A DNA stretch of 64,000 nucleotides, from positions 992,001 through 1,056,000 of the forward strand of contig CM073194.1 of the NCBI GenBank assembly GCA_037042915.1, written 5' to 3'. Below the pieces are notes generated by a model that was not told where the DNA came from, did no database searches, and saw nothing but the letters and a program-made list of their open reading frames with translations. Made by a program: the position numbers and the translations under genes. The DNA is from Auricularia sp. M13. Taxonomy: Eukaryota > Basidiomycota > Agaricomycetes > Auriculariales > Auriculariaceae. The first letter of the stretch is position 1, and each line of letters starts with the position of its first letter. Positions 21,928-33,750 of the stretch are shown here, piece after piece.

Positions 21928-23380
21928 CATGGCCTTCAATCTGTCGCCGAGTCATGGCTCGTCCAAGCGGGCAGCTCCGCAATGTGCTACCGTGACAGGA
22001 CACGGACACCGGCGACTCGGACCACGTGTGCACGGGCACCCACCTGTTGTCGCTGTCGGCTACCGTGACAGTATCTTGTCCGACTCCACCGACGGCCGCC
22101 GCGACCTTCTCATCTGACTCGTTCGTGTCCGGCCCCCTAAGCCCGAGGCGCCGCCGGGTCGGACGGAGACGAGCACGCGCCAGGACTCGGCCGCGAAGTT
22201 CGAACTCCAGCGCCCACGCGTACCGGACAAACTCGGCCAGGACGCCCATGCGAGCTTGCGTTGCAAGATGTTGTCCGGGTCCCCATGCACGCGGTCCCAC
22301 GGCATGCGTCGCGAGCGCTTGCGCCAACGACATCGGGTCTGTGCGGGCGTGGATGCTCGGTGACACTCCGGCTACTCGGGCGTGGAACAGCGTAGCCACG
22401 CCGAGGTCGGCCAGGTTCTGCCCACAATAAGTAGTCGGAGGTGAACAGGAATATGTAGAACTTGACAGTGTTGGTTTGTAAGGGGTTAATAACCCTTGGG
22501 AGTGATTGTAAGCCTTAATTGGGTTATTAACCTTAGCATAAGGCTTAACTTGAAGCCTTAAATATCAGAATTAGTCCAAAATCATCTTTGAGTATTGGCC
22601 ACATCATGTTATTGTTCAGAACCAGCTCTGAACAGATCTTCGGGTTGCTGGTCAGGACAGCTACCGGGACCAATCTCTGTCCTATACAATGATTACAAAT
22701 CTGCTGTGATGCCACTGAGAGAGTTTCTTGGCAAGGTTTTCCCTAAGTACTTTGAGCTGACTGTTGGGGTACTATGAGTGAAATATAATTGTCTCAGAAC
22801 TGCAACAGGGGCTCAGATCAAGCTTAGCAAGGGCTGAATCCTTCCAAGCAGCCATTAACTGCCTGGATCATTGTAACCATAAGGCTTATGATCCCCCAGG
22901 ACCGAATGTAAGCCTTAAATTTAAGGGGTTATTAACCTTAAGTGAAGTTAAGTCATAAGGCTTACAACCAACACTGGAACTTGATGGCGCAGCGTAAAAG
23001 ATATCCGAAGTCGAACTGTACACATTGGGCGGGCGTTACACTACAGCTGTTTCCAGGCAGAGATGCACCACTGGCATGGTACAAGCAATGATAGAAAGAT
23101 TGCGCAGCGCGGAGTGCACGTCGTCGCCCAGCAGTTCGAGCGCGGTATGATCGTGATCCAACGAGCAGCGCCAACCGCAGAACCCGGATACATATGCTGC
23201 CCGGGCGAGGACGCGCAGCAGATACGCATGCATCGCAAGACCGACTTGGGCGTACAAAATTCCAGACGACGCAGTGGCAGCCAAGTCAAGCTCCAAGTGC
23301 AGTACGTTGATAAATCGACAATTTAGCCAGCCAGCACTTTCGAGTTGCAAGAGGACCCTCAGCAACTTGAAGTGCAAGAA
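21928..23380 (-). pseudogene. CK1-like protein kinase, decayed copy B, split by a MITE
   Basis: A second, more decayed copy lies in tandem with copy A. The minus strand reads HTALELLGDDVHSALRNLSI, IIACTMPVVH, then the MITE, then the YLLWAE region, VATLFHARVAGVSPSIHART, DPMSLAQALATHAVG and VLAEFVRYAWALEFELR. The tail ends with a VPVHTWSES segment equivalent to VPVVTWPPP in copy A. The catalytic loop is largely lost. Frames change several times. The two copies share tail motifs, so they arose by tandem duplication. Confidence 0.6.
22466..22976. mobile_element. Non-autonomous hAT-type element (MITE) 2
   Basis: The element begins CAGTGTTGGTT and ends AACCAACACTG, with the 8-bp direct repeat GAACTTGA on both sides (22458-22465 and 22977-22984). 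The sub-terminal regions hold repeated inverted AAGCCTTA and GGTTATTAACC motifs. It has no coding capacity. Termini and duplication length fit the hAT superfamily. It differs in sequence from MITE 1 and lies in kinase copy B. Confidence 0.9.
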
Positions 23381-23519
23381 CCACGGCTATGAACCCGTAA
23401 TATCGCTGCAGATAATAGGCCACATGCTCGCGAAATAAAGCAGAAGACAAGACGCGACGCGTCGGACTTGAATTTTTTCGTCGCGCGTCTAGATCTCCTC
23501 CTCCCGCCCACCGTGTACG

Positions 23520-25627
23520 ATGGACGCGCTCGTCGCGAAAGCCAACGCCCTGCAGCCCTCAGGCCGCAAGCCCAGCGGCCGAAAAACGCCGAGCTCGTCC
23601 CGCAAGCCGAAGAAAGCGCGCACAGCAGCAGACGACCCCACGGCGCGCTCGGTGCTCCGCAACACCCAGCTCCCGCCGTCGCTGCGGCCCAAGGGCAAGG
23701 AGGCCGAGCGTACGGGCCGCGCCTACCACCATATTGCCGACCGCCGGCTGCGCGCGCACCTGGCGTCGCAGTCGGCGCAGACGGTGCGCGCGAAGGCGCT
23801 CGTCGACGAGCTGCAGGATTTGGTCGTCGACGACGAGGCCGTCGGCGGGCTGCAGACTGAACACGAGCTGGAAAGGACCTGGCGTATTACTCAGGACGAA
23901 ATTGCTAAGGTCGTAGGCAGCGATGCTGCTGCTGGCCGGCGAGAATGGAAACTCGACGGGGGGAGCTACCGGGCGCGGTACACGCGAAACGGCCGGTAAG
24001 CCCACTTCAAATTGCTTTTGAATAATGTACTGAAATTCTCTTATTACAACGCAGGCATTTAGCAATAGTCGGCAAGAAAGGCCATGTCGCGACATTCGAC
24101 TGGCAAACCGGCACACTGCACTCCGAGCTGCAGCTGCGCGAGACGTGCAGAGACATAACGTGGGTACCCGCCTTTCAACTGGGGAATACTGAAATATTGA
24201 CTGACGGCTGCGCGGGCAGGTTCCTGCAAGACCAGTCGATGTTCGCCGTCGCGCAGAGCAAGCACGTCTACATCTACGACCAGAACGGCGTCGAGCTGCA
24301 CCGCCTGGCGAACCACATCGAGCCCACGCGGCTGGAGTACCTGCCGTACCACTGGCTGCTCGTCAGCGTCGGCATGCCGGGGTACTTGAAGTACCAGGAC
24401 ACGTCCACCGGCCAGATCGTCGTCGAGCACCGCACGAAACTGGGCGCGTGCCATACGATGGCGCAGAATGCGCATAATGCGGTCATCCATTTGGGCCACC
24501 AGAATGGTGCGTATCCCGCTCTGTCCCATACTTGCCCATGAAGTCTGACAGCGCATTTTTATTTTATGAAGGCACGGTAACACTCTGGACGCCCAACATG
24601 CCGCAGCCGGTCGTGCGCCTGCTCGCGCACATGGGCCCCGTGGCGTCGCTCGCGATGGACCCGACGCACGCGGGGCGCTACATGGCCACCGCGGGCCACG
24701 ACGGCCGCGTCAAGATCTGGGACTGCCGCAACTGGAAGGGCTGCATCCGCGAGTGGGCCGCGCGCGGCGGCGCGGCGGAGGTGGAATGGAGCGCGCGCGG
24801 GCACCTCGCCACCGCGTCGGGCGGGACGGTCAACGTGCGTCCCTCTCCCTCTCCTCCCGACAGAACGACACTCACATCGCCGACAGGTCTACGCCCCGCC
24901 AGCGCTCTTCACCCCGCACACGCCGCCCGTCCAGCCGCCGCTCTACCTCACGCACCCCCTGGCGCACCGCCCGCTCACCTCGCTGCGCTTCTGCCCGTTC
25001 CAAGACGTCCTCGCCGTCGGGCACGCCGCGGGGCTCTCGACGGTGCTCGTGCCCGGCGCGGGCGAGCCGCAGTACGACTCGCGCGAGGCGGACCCGTTCG
25101 AGGGCCGCCGCGCGCGCGCGGAGCGCGAGGTGCGCGCGCTGCTGGACAAGATCCGGCCCGACGCCATCGCGCTCGACCCGGAGTTCGTCGGGGCGCTGGC
25201 CGAGGAGGATGGCCAGCATCACTGGGCGAGGGAGGAGGAGAGGAGGAAGACGCCGTTTGCGCGGTTGCCGCGTATGCAGAGGCTTGCGATTTCTGGCAAG
25301 GCGGATACGTCTGAGCTTCCCCCTGACTCCGAAGAGGGCGAGGAAGAGGAAGAGGGGCACGGTGGGGAGGGCGGCAATGGTGGGAAGGCAGGGCACGGTG
25401 GGGAGGGCGGGAAGAAGGAGGTGATCAAAGTGAAGAGCAAGCGCAAGATGCGCGGGCGCGAGTCGGCGCTCAAGCGCTACCTGCAGAAGAAGCGCAAGAA
25501 CGTCGTCGACCCGCGCACCGAGGCCATGCGCGCCAAGCTCGAGGCGCAGCGCAAGGCGCGGCGCAGGGCGGCGGGCCTTGGCGATGCGGAGGGGAAGCCG
25601 AGCGTGCTGGATCGGTTCAGGCGGTAG
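23520..25627 (+). CDS. UTP7: U3 snoRNP protein UTP7, WD40/BING4 domain
   Basis: Five exons (23520..23995, 24055..24159, 24220..24506, 24572..24834, 24887..25627) close to 623 residues, a little longer than yeast Utp7 (554). A basic N-terminal region precedes a helical segment (YHHIADRRLRAHLASQSAQT). WD40 blades follow: HLAIVGKKGHVATFDWQTG, FAVAQSKHVYIYDQNGVELH, GYLKYQDTSTGQIV, GTVTLWTPNMPQPV and YMATAGHDGRVKIWDCRNW. The BING4 C-terminal domain is seen in LTSLRFCPFQDVLAVGHAAG and EPQYDSREADPFEGRR. The tail is acidic then strongly basic (KRYLQKKRKNVVDPRTEAMR), suiting a nucleolar protein. It acts in the small-subunit processome in 18S rRNA maturation. An acidic/Gly-rich insert at about 480-510 is extra. 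Confidence 0.95.
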
Positions 25628-25952
25628 CGCGCACTTTGGCTTTGGCTTTGCGATTTATTTGGAGCTGTCGTGCGCTTTGTTTCGTTCTGCATACTGTAAT
25701 AGCTGCCACATTTAAAAGCAGGCATTTAATATTGCGAAACTCTGGGAAAGTTGCTTGTCGGCAGAACTTGTCTGGACTTGCAAGTCTATAGCTACTCACT
25801 GCGTTGACAGTAATGGTCGAAATTTACACAGGTAGTGTACTAGTATTACCTACGACAGAATTCACAAAGTGTATTGGACAATCGACAATCAGACTGTGCA
25901 GCGATATGCATGACATTGGCAACTACAGTGGCCAGGCACTATGTGCTCTTCT

Positions 25953-28796
25953 CTACGCCGCACCGGCCATGCCGACTCGGAGCGGCTGTAGCGCAGGCCG
26001 TATGACACTCGGATACACCCACGGACTTGCGCTATTTTGCACCATGGAGATGGGACTCTCCACCATGGCCATCGGATCCTCCCCAACTTGCTGCGGCGTC
26101 TTCCCATCGAGTCTGCTGCGAGACAGCCATCTCGTCCGCAGCGGGAATACTGGCCGCGCCAGGCCAGGCGGTCGCTGCGATGTGGGGAGGAGCGCCCCAG
26201 CATGAGGAGACGTCGTGCGGTGACTGCCAGTGCCAGCGGTGTCGTGCGTGCTCGTCGACGACCGGCCGGTGAACGAGAAGCTGGCGCTCCTCCGCGCCGA
26301 TCCGCGCTTCAAGTTCTTCAAGCTGGGGAACCATCCCTCGCTGGGACTCGCAGGCTCGACATCGATAGGACTCTCAACGGCAGTCGTCGTGCTCCAGATA
26401 CCAGTGGACATCCTGCGAACGGTCTTCGCGAAGGTGTGCATCCTCGAAAGCCTCGGTGGTACGGTCGGGGCGGAATCCTCTGCCAGTGATCCGCCTGCAC
26501 AAACTGTGTTGTCGGCTTGCACGCCTTCAACTGCGTCCGGATCCGCGGCGGCCTCCGAGTCGGGTTCCTGCCAGTGTGGTGGCAACACCCAGGTCGACCC
26601 CTTGCGCGCCGGCTCCAGTTTGCGGAAGTACCATATCTGCGTGACGACGAGCAGGATGGCGATGCCCGTCGTGGCGGCGACGAAGGGGCTGGCAATGTGC
26701 GAGAAGCTCATGAAGCTGAACGACAGTATGCCGGCGATGAAAAGGATGAGTGACCACAGCAGCATGCCGAAGGGCAGGCTGAAGAGGACGGCGGCGGTGT
26801 ACAGGCCTGACCCCCGCTGAGCGTAGGCGTGCATGTATTTGTTCTAGATGCCCATGTGTAAGTGAATGTACGTCGAAGGCTGAGACACCTACCGCGTGCT
26901 CTGCTGTGCAGAATTCGGTGTCGAGCGCACGATGTTGGTGCCGAAGAATCATTCCGGACACGATAGAGCCCAGGGAGAATAACGTAGATGTGACGCTGAG
27001 GACCTGCGCCAGCAGTGGCAAGTCGTGTTCCTCTTGTCCACCACCACCGCCGAGTTGATTGATTGCAAGAAAGCCAGTATTGACGCTAGAAGTTACTCGA
27101 CGGTGAGCTCTTTCATTCATAGGGTCAAGGTGCAAGCTCACGCGAGGATGACGGTAGCCTGCATATCGTCAGTGTCTTGGTATGAAAGGTGAGTGCTACA
27201 TTGGTACTCACCATGAAACCAGTGCTCTTCCACTCCTTTTGCACATCTCTCAACAGTGACCTCCATTGATCAATGTAGACTGTTCTGTCCACCCATGTCT
27301 CACAGAGCCGTCTATAAAACGATTGCGGTTCATCGAAGATAAACGCGAAAGAGAATATTTTCAGCGCTCGGCCGAGCAGGCTTTTCGGGGTCTCCGGAAG
27401 AGGCTCGTGATAGCGACTTTGGGTGCGGTCCATGCGGGCAAAGGGTGTGCCATATAGGTTCATACTGCGTTCTTCATCTAGAAACCCGTCAGAGGGGGGA
27501 GCATGCGCCATACCAACATGACTCGCATATCTGAGATAGATGTCTCCCTGCGCATCATAAGGATCCTTCACTTAGAAGACCAGTCTAGGACATAACTGAC
27601 CTATGTATGTATTGATATAGCGTCTGTGGAGCGGGTCGTCTGCTAATGTCAGGAACACAGCATATCCGGACAATGCATCATACCGGTTTCTTCTGGAAAT
27701 AGCTGCAAGGATGTTTCCAAATCTTTTAATTGTCGAGAGACGGTCGAGTCGAACGAGGTCATACGATCTACATCCAAGTTGAAGAGCAACCAAGACGAGT
27801 GCCTATCATAACGTACCAAGCGCTGCGTGCTGCAGAATGAGCTTCAGCTCCCGCAGACTATTCGGCGGATGTTTACGATGCCCTGAGAAGCTTCGCAGAC
27901 GTGTAAGTGTTAGATCATTCCAGCTTAATTTGGGCTTACTATTCGACATGTCTCCAGAATTCAGCCTGCAGAGACAAGTCTGTAATTTACTGTGTCAACA
28001 GACGGGCGATAGTTGGATTGACGGACACGCACGCAGCTGATCGTAAGACGCTTGCACATCTATGCCCAGCATCGACGTCTTGAGGGGGTTCGGTGTGTTT
28101 TGATCCTTCCAATAATCCTCCTCGAGCCAGAACACACAGCAGCGTTGCCAGTCGGCAATGTAGTACTTGCACTTGTCTTCGCATTTGCCGTCGCCTGGAA
28201 TGACTTCGAGGGTGACCTCCCATTCGGGCAGACCCCAGTGCCACGAGTCCATGGAGGGCACAGCGTCGCTCCGCTCGTCAAGGTGCAACTTGATATCTTC
28301 CTTTGGCAACACAGCGGTCATCCGGCCCCGTATCACCTCCAGCGCTCTATCGACTATTGCAGCAATGGAGTCCTCGAAAATATCACTGTGGGTGATGACC
28401 TGGTGCTCGCTATTCCAGTAGTAAACTCCACCCTCAGGATGAATATGTTTTTCCCATCCACGTGGAGTAGCCCGGTCTTCATACGAACTGCATGAGAGTT
28501 AAGCTGGGCACGGCACCATGAATTCAAGCTTAGGACGCACATGTATGGGCTGATTGGATTGCAAAACATCACCGGGGGGATGAAGTAGTCGGCTTGAGGA
28601 GCACTGTGCGCAGATCGGAGTCAGCGAACGGAGCATCCGGAAAGTGTCGAGCGTACTATTTATCGGCAGCCGTGTAACGGTCGAGCATCATGGGCGTTGC
28701 AGGCACAAGATCGACCAACATCGGCGCTGGGTCCGCGGTCGCTTCAGACGGTACAGCTGTTTCCGTGGGGCTCCGTGCGAGATCACAGCGATTCAT
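25953..28796 (-). CDS. WW-domain-containing multi-pass membrane protein, Agaricomycete family of unknown function
   Basis: A many-exon gene; exon ends in the 27.5-28.6 kb part are uncertain. The N-terminus from 28796 is disordered (MNRCDLARSPTETAVPSEAT). A WW-like motif follows (RGWEKHIHPEGGVYYWNSEH), then VIPGDGKCEDKCKYYIADWQ and CCVFWLEEDYW. The middle has YLRYASHVGMAHAP and IFDEPQSFYRRLCETWVDRT. The C-terminal half has at least four membrane spans: MATVILAVNTGFLAINQL, LLAQVLSVTSTLFSLGSIVS, the double span in LYTAAVLFSLPFGMLLWSLI..FIAGILSFSFMSF, and SPFVAATTGIAILLVVTQIW. A Ser/Thr-rich tail follows. Clear introns lie near 26834-26905, 27075-27140 and 27148-27215. I recognise the layout from other mushroom genomes, where it has no known function. 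Confidence 0.75.
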
Positions 28797-29745
28797 GTCG
28801 CCAGGCTCAGATGTAAAGCTTGCGGGCATGATTTTCGAGCCGCAACGGCGACAGGACGGTAGCGGCGAGGCACGAAGCGGGGTCTGCACAAGGGCAAGGA
28901 ACTGTTGTCCGAACACGAGGCAAGAAGTAGTGCCTTCGAATAGAAGCCGTGTGAGCTTTTCCGCTAAGCGCCAGAATGTGCGGTCGGAATACTGAGTCGG
29001 CGCAACAGTCAACAGGTGACAAGACAGTGGCTGTCGCCCGATACAAGAGCATAAACAAGTCCTTGCTGTGGATCCGACAGAATGGAGCGGGGCCAGGAAG
29101 AATGGCTGCGGTGCATCTGTAGGCATTCAGTGCCACAACAGGCCCATGCCATGCAGACCGTGCAGGACGCTGAACATTATCCTAGAGGCAATCCTATCAA
29201 AACTCGCGGGAGAACAACGAGCGGGCCCTGGCGGTGCCTACAACTGCGTGGATGTCGGCGAGAACATGTCCGCGAAGGTGGATGCTGGAGCCCAACAAAG
29301 TCAAGGCGACAAGAGCAACATTCCGTCGAGAGCGCTTCGAACTGGGCAGCGGCAGGAATTGGCCTGGCGTGGATGGAACCTGGACAAGATGCCATTGTAG
29401 GGAGAGAAGTTGACTCGTCGGAGTTTGCACGTCACTTTGACCCAACTTTGACCAGGGCTTTTGAAAGATCGCAAGCCAAGCCGCTGGCAACGATTCAAAA
29501 GGATATTCATCTCAGACACAGACTTTTCTCGATCAAAGCAGAACATCTTCGGGATGGAAGACTCGGGAATCTACCTCGCATTGTCCTCACCGTTCATCGA
29601 AAACAAGTCTGATTCCTGATACGTAGTCGATGTCAGTTTTCTTAAAGGGCAGCTCGTGGGCTCTGGTAAAACACCCTGAATCCCTAGGTATAACGATCGT
29701 ATGCTACATTATGTACTATTTCCTTTCGTAAGTTTCGTGACTCAT
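28797..29745. other. Intergenic, between two minus-strand genes
   Basis: It contains the promoter side of the WW-domain gene and the 3' side of the adenylate-forming reductase. Reading frames on both strands lack motifs. Confidence 0.5.
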
Positions 29746-32700
29746 CTACTTGGGCACAACACCGCTCCGGCGCCAGTACGCCACCCACTTCTCGACATCC
29801 GCGTTTTGCAGCTCTTGCATCTCACGGAGCGTGACACTGGCGCGCTGGGCATTCTCGGTCGCGAGGTACTCGAAGCCCGTGAAGCCCTCGATGCCCGCAC
29901 CGGCCTCGCCGCCGATGGCCCGGAAAAAGTCGAGCAGACGTAGCACAGGGATTGCGCGCGCCTTCGCGACGTCGATGGCGCCGTGCTCTGTCACCTCCTT
30001 TTCGATCCTAGCCAGCCATTCAGGGTAGGGTACTAGCGGCACGCCAGTCTGCTGCGAGAAAGTGGTGAAGAGCGAAGTCCATTTGACAGGCCGCGGGTGC
30101 ACGAGATGCAGCACTGGCGCCTGGGAGTCCGTCATCTCCAGCAGGACAGCCGCGGCCTCATCCAAGCGGACCCATGAAATCGATTGCTAAAACAAGTATG
30201 AGCAAATGAACGATTCCACGTTCGAAGATAGTACGCACCCCGGATGCGTCGGGCAGGCATCGAAGAGCATGTGCCGAGCGCACAATAGCCGGTACCCAGT
30301 CCGATACATTCCAGTTGCCGTTGCCGCCGCCAGACAGCTGACCCACGCGCACACTGACGGCGCGCAGAGGCGTAACTTCGGCGGCCTTCTTCAGAATGCT
30401 CTCTGCGACGAACTTGCTCTCTCCATACCCCAGACCAACGACCGTGGCGGGATCTTCCACGAATTCTTCTGGTGTAGGCGACCCGGGAGTTGCATCTGTG
30501 AATATGACATCAGACTCCACCCTTGTGCGCCAGGATTCACGGGAGGACGCACTGCGCACAACGGACACGCTGCTAACAAACAGGAATTTCGGTGGCGCGG
30601 GAAGCGGCGACTTCAGCGCAAGATCGATAAGCTCCTTGACGCCTTGCACCGCCGGCTCGAAGGTCTGGATTGTGTAGTTGAAGTTAACAGGCCAGGCTGC
30701 ACGAAGTCAGTATACAGAATAGCATAGCGTTGGAGCACCCACCGTTGTGAATGATATGCGTGATTGAGGTCCGGATCTACACAACGCATCGGTCTTTGCC
30801 CAGCTCGAAGCCGGGTTTCTGAGCGCACCTCTTCGTACTGCTCGTCGGGCAAGCCCAATTTTGGCCGGGCCGTCACAGCCTCGACCAGCACAAGCTTGCT
30901 GCTCTTCAATAGACTCTCGTCCAGCCCGCGATCTTTAAAAGTGGCCACATGGCGTTCCAACAAGGTCTGGCTCTTGTTGCTGGCGCGGTTCACTGCATAG
31001 ACCTTCTCGACCGCCTCGTCCTTCAGCAATAGCGCAAGCAGGTTGGACCCGAGTCCGCCCGTAGTGCCCGTGATGAGGACGACCTTGCCCTTCGGCGGCA
31101 CCACGCTGGGCGACGGGACATGCTGGGGGAACGACGCCGTGTATTTCTCGATCATGGCTGTGAGCTCGCGCGCCTTGCTGGCGGCAGCGCTCCCGTTGGC
31201 GTGTCCGTTCGCGTCGGAGGCCCGCGCAGCCGCCGCTACGACTGCTGCCAGCTTCGCTATCGTCGGATGCTCGTAGACGATCTCGCGCTTGAGCATCCTG
31301 CCCTTATCGCCGAGGGTGTGCGCGAGCGTGTTCCGGATCCACGCGGCACGCAGACTGTCGCAGCCATAACCGAACAGATCGTCGTCGTCGCTTGCGATGG
31401 TGGGGATGACCTTCTTGACAACCTGGCGCACGAGATCGCGCGTCGCACCCTCCGACCACTCCGCCGGGGCCTCGAAGTTCGAGTCGGCGGAAAGCTCGAA
31501 TGCCTCGTACGCCGCGTTGATCTCGGGCGCGTATTTTTCGTACGCGTCAGAACGCAATGGCGTGCCCTTCTGCGTGATCGTGAATGGCCGATCAGGCGAG
31601 GTGACGATGATCATCTAAGACGAGTTGAGCAGGATGTTGGACCAAATGAGTGGCGAGGTGAACCTACCTCGCGCATGATGCGGGAATGAGTTGGCGCATA
31701 TGCGTTCAGCCTGTCAACGGAAGGTCTGGACCAGGAAACATCAGTACCGAGTGTAGCAGGGCAGTGGGATTCGCACTGAATGGCATCAAGGAATTCGCGC
31801 AGTTTGTCCTCGTCTTTAGGATCAAATGCAAACTGCGGCTTGGGCTGGATGATCACGCCACCATGCGGGCGCCCGCGGCCAAACGAGACGACCTGGCCTA
31901 TGCGCGGGTCTGTCATTAGAATGCCTTCGAGCGGCACCGGGTTCGTCTGAGGAAAGGAAATCGAGCATCGTGAGTGGCCGTAGGACAAATGCGATGGGAA
32001 CTGGCGAACCTTCTCGCCCGTGCTGAGCACAATCTGGTCGTCAACGCGGCCAATGATGCGGAACGCGTTGGGGTCCGTAGGATGGCGCATAACAACGTCC
32101 GCCGTGGTGTATCCCTTGACGCCGTCGATCTCGATGTTGTTCACGTTATTGCGGTGCCATTCGGATTCCTTTCCAAGTACGATCATCGATTAGATGATGT
32201 CTGAATCGAAGTTGAGTACACACACCATGATGATTGGCTCATAGGTGCCATGACCGAGGTCACGGTAGTGGATGCGACAACCTTTGTGAGTGTGTACGTA
32301 CTCCCAGTCGTACGGCGAAGGAGCTAATACTGGTAAGCGCAGTTTTGCAGCGGGGACCTTACTGAATGCTTACAGGGAATGAATCTACAGATTGCAAGCA
32401 CCTCGGTCCTATACCACATTGAGAGACTGCAAGGTGAGAGTACAAAAACAGACGTACATTCCGTACACGACTCCGATCTTGACGCCAGCTGCTACCATGG
32501 CATCGCCGACAGCGCGGTTCAGAGGGCCTCCTCCGTATGCCTATCAAGACGCGTAAATATCAAGGACGGACGCGTTAGAACGACGTACAACGACTTTCAG
32601 CTTGGCGAGGATGGGAAGTGTCTCTTTCGGCTTCATCATGAATGCATGCAGTAGGATAGGCGGGAAGATCGCGAATTCACAGTTGGTTAGGACAAGGTGC

Positions 32701-33750
32701 GAAAGTGCGGTGTCCGGCGTGGGCACCACGGGCGGGCTGACCGGCGGGTACATGGATATCGTTGACCCCGCGAACGACGAGATGGCGAGCTGGCCCACCC
32801 CGAGCAGGTGAAACATAGGCGGGACGTGCCAAGCGATCGTGGTGCAGTGATCATAGAAGCTGTGATCTATTTGCGCGCCGTTAGGATGTTCTGGCCGTCG
32901 AAGGCCGCGTAGAGCATGTGCGCGGATGATGGTACGCACAAGGAAGGATGCCCATGAGCACCATGGCGCGATGGGGATAAGGCACAACTTTCGGCAACGA
33001 GGTCGAGCCTTTACGACGCGTCAGACACATGAACTATGGTGCGCGGGGATAGCACACTGACCGCTCGAGTGCAATATAACGGCGGCATCATCGAGGCTCG
33101 GTCTGAAGACGGGCGGAGCCTCGACGGGCTCCTTAGAGTAGAGCTGCTCGAACGACGGCATTGGTAACACCACAACCTTTTCCTTCAGTGCTTCCTGTGT
33201 GGCCGCGATAAGCTGCTGCATGGCGGCATCACTGCTGACGAAGACATGGGTGGTGCCCTGGGTGCTGAGCAGGTGGGTGAGCACCGCGGGCGACGAGCGC
33301 GGCGACACCAGGAAAGCCTCGAAACCCGCACGAATGACGCCCACAGCGACGGTGGCATACGTGATTGAATCTATCCAGCAAGTCAGTCGTCGGCTTCAAG
33401 CTGCGCGGTTCCACAAGACGCCCACCAGTAACGCCGACCAAGGCGAACTTTGGCTTCTTGGTTGCGCCTTTAACGCCGGGAGCTGCCAGGGCGATGTGGC
33501 CAGCCCGGTACGCGGCAGGGACGGTCTCGCCCCAGGTGAGCTTCACTGGCTCGTTCGTCGCGGGGTCAACGTAGACGTAGTTGGCGTGGTTCGGGTTCTT
33601 CTCGAGGTTGTAGTCCCAGACCTCAGGGATCGTCAAGCCCGTGAGGGGCGGCGGCGTAAACGTCTTGGAGCCGACGGCCTGAGGGGTGATCACGTCAAAC
33701 TTAGGCCACATTGTTGGGGAGGAGGTCGCGGGGGTCTGGCGGCATGGCAA
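29746..33750 (-). CDS. NRPS-like adenylate-forming reductase (A-T-R), carboxylate reductase type
   Basis: A multi-exon gene of roughly 1,080 residues. Exon ends around 32.2-33.0 kb are not fully resolved. Domains in order: an adenylation domain (from SITYATVAVGVIRAGFEAFL, through AWHVPPMFHLLGVGQLAISS, to FRIIGRVDDQIVLSTGEKV, the A8 core); a carrier domain with DDDLFGYGCDSLRAAWIRNT, where the Ser takes phosphopantetheine; then a thioester-reductase domain with VVLITGTTGGLGSNLLALLL (NADPH site), KFLFVSSVSVV and GLGYGESKFVAESILKKA (Tyr-x-x-x-Lys). There is no condensation domain. Enzymes of this build activate a carboxylic acid with ATP, hold it as a thioester and release it as an aldehyde. The start may be at 33750 or at the Met 13 codons later (MWPKFDVITPQ). 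Confidence 0.88.

Noticed and set aside
29082-29612. 176-codon plus-strand frame downstream of the adenylate-forming reductase
   Set aside because: No motif, no plausible start context and no continuation by splicing.
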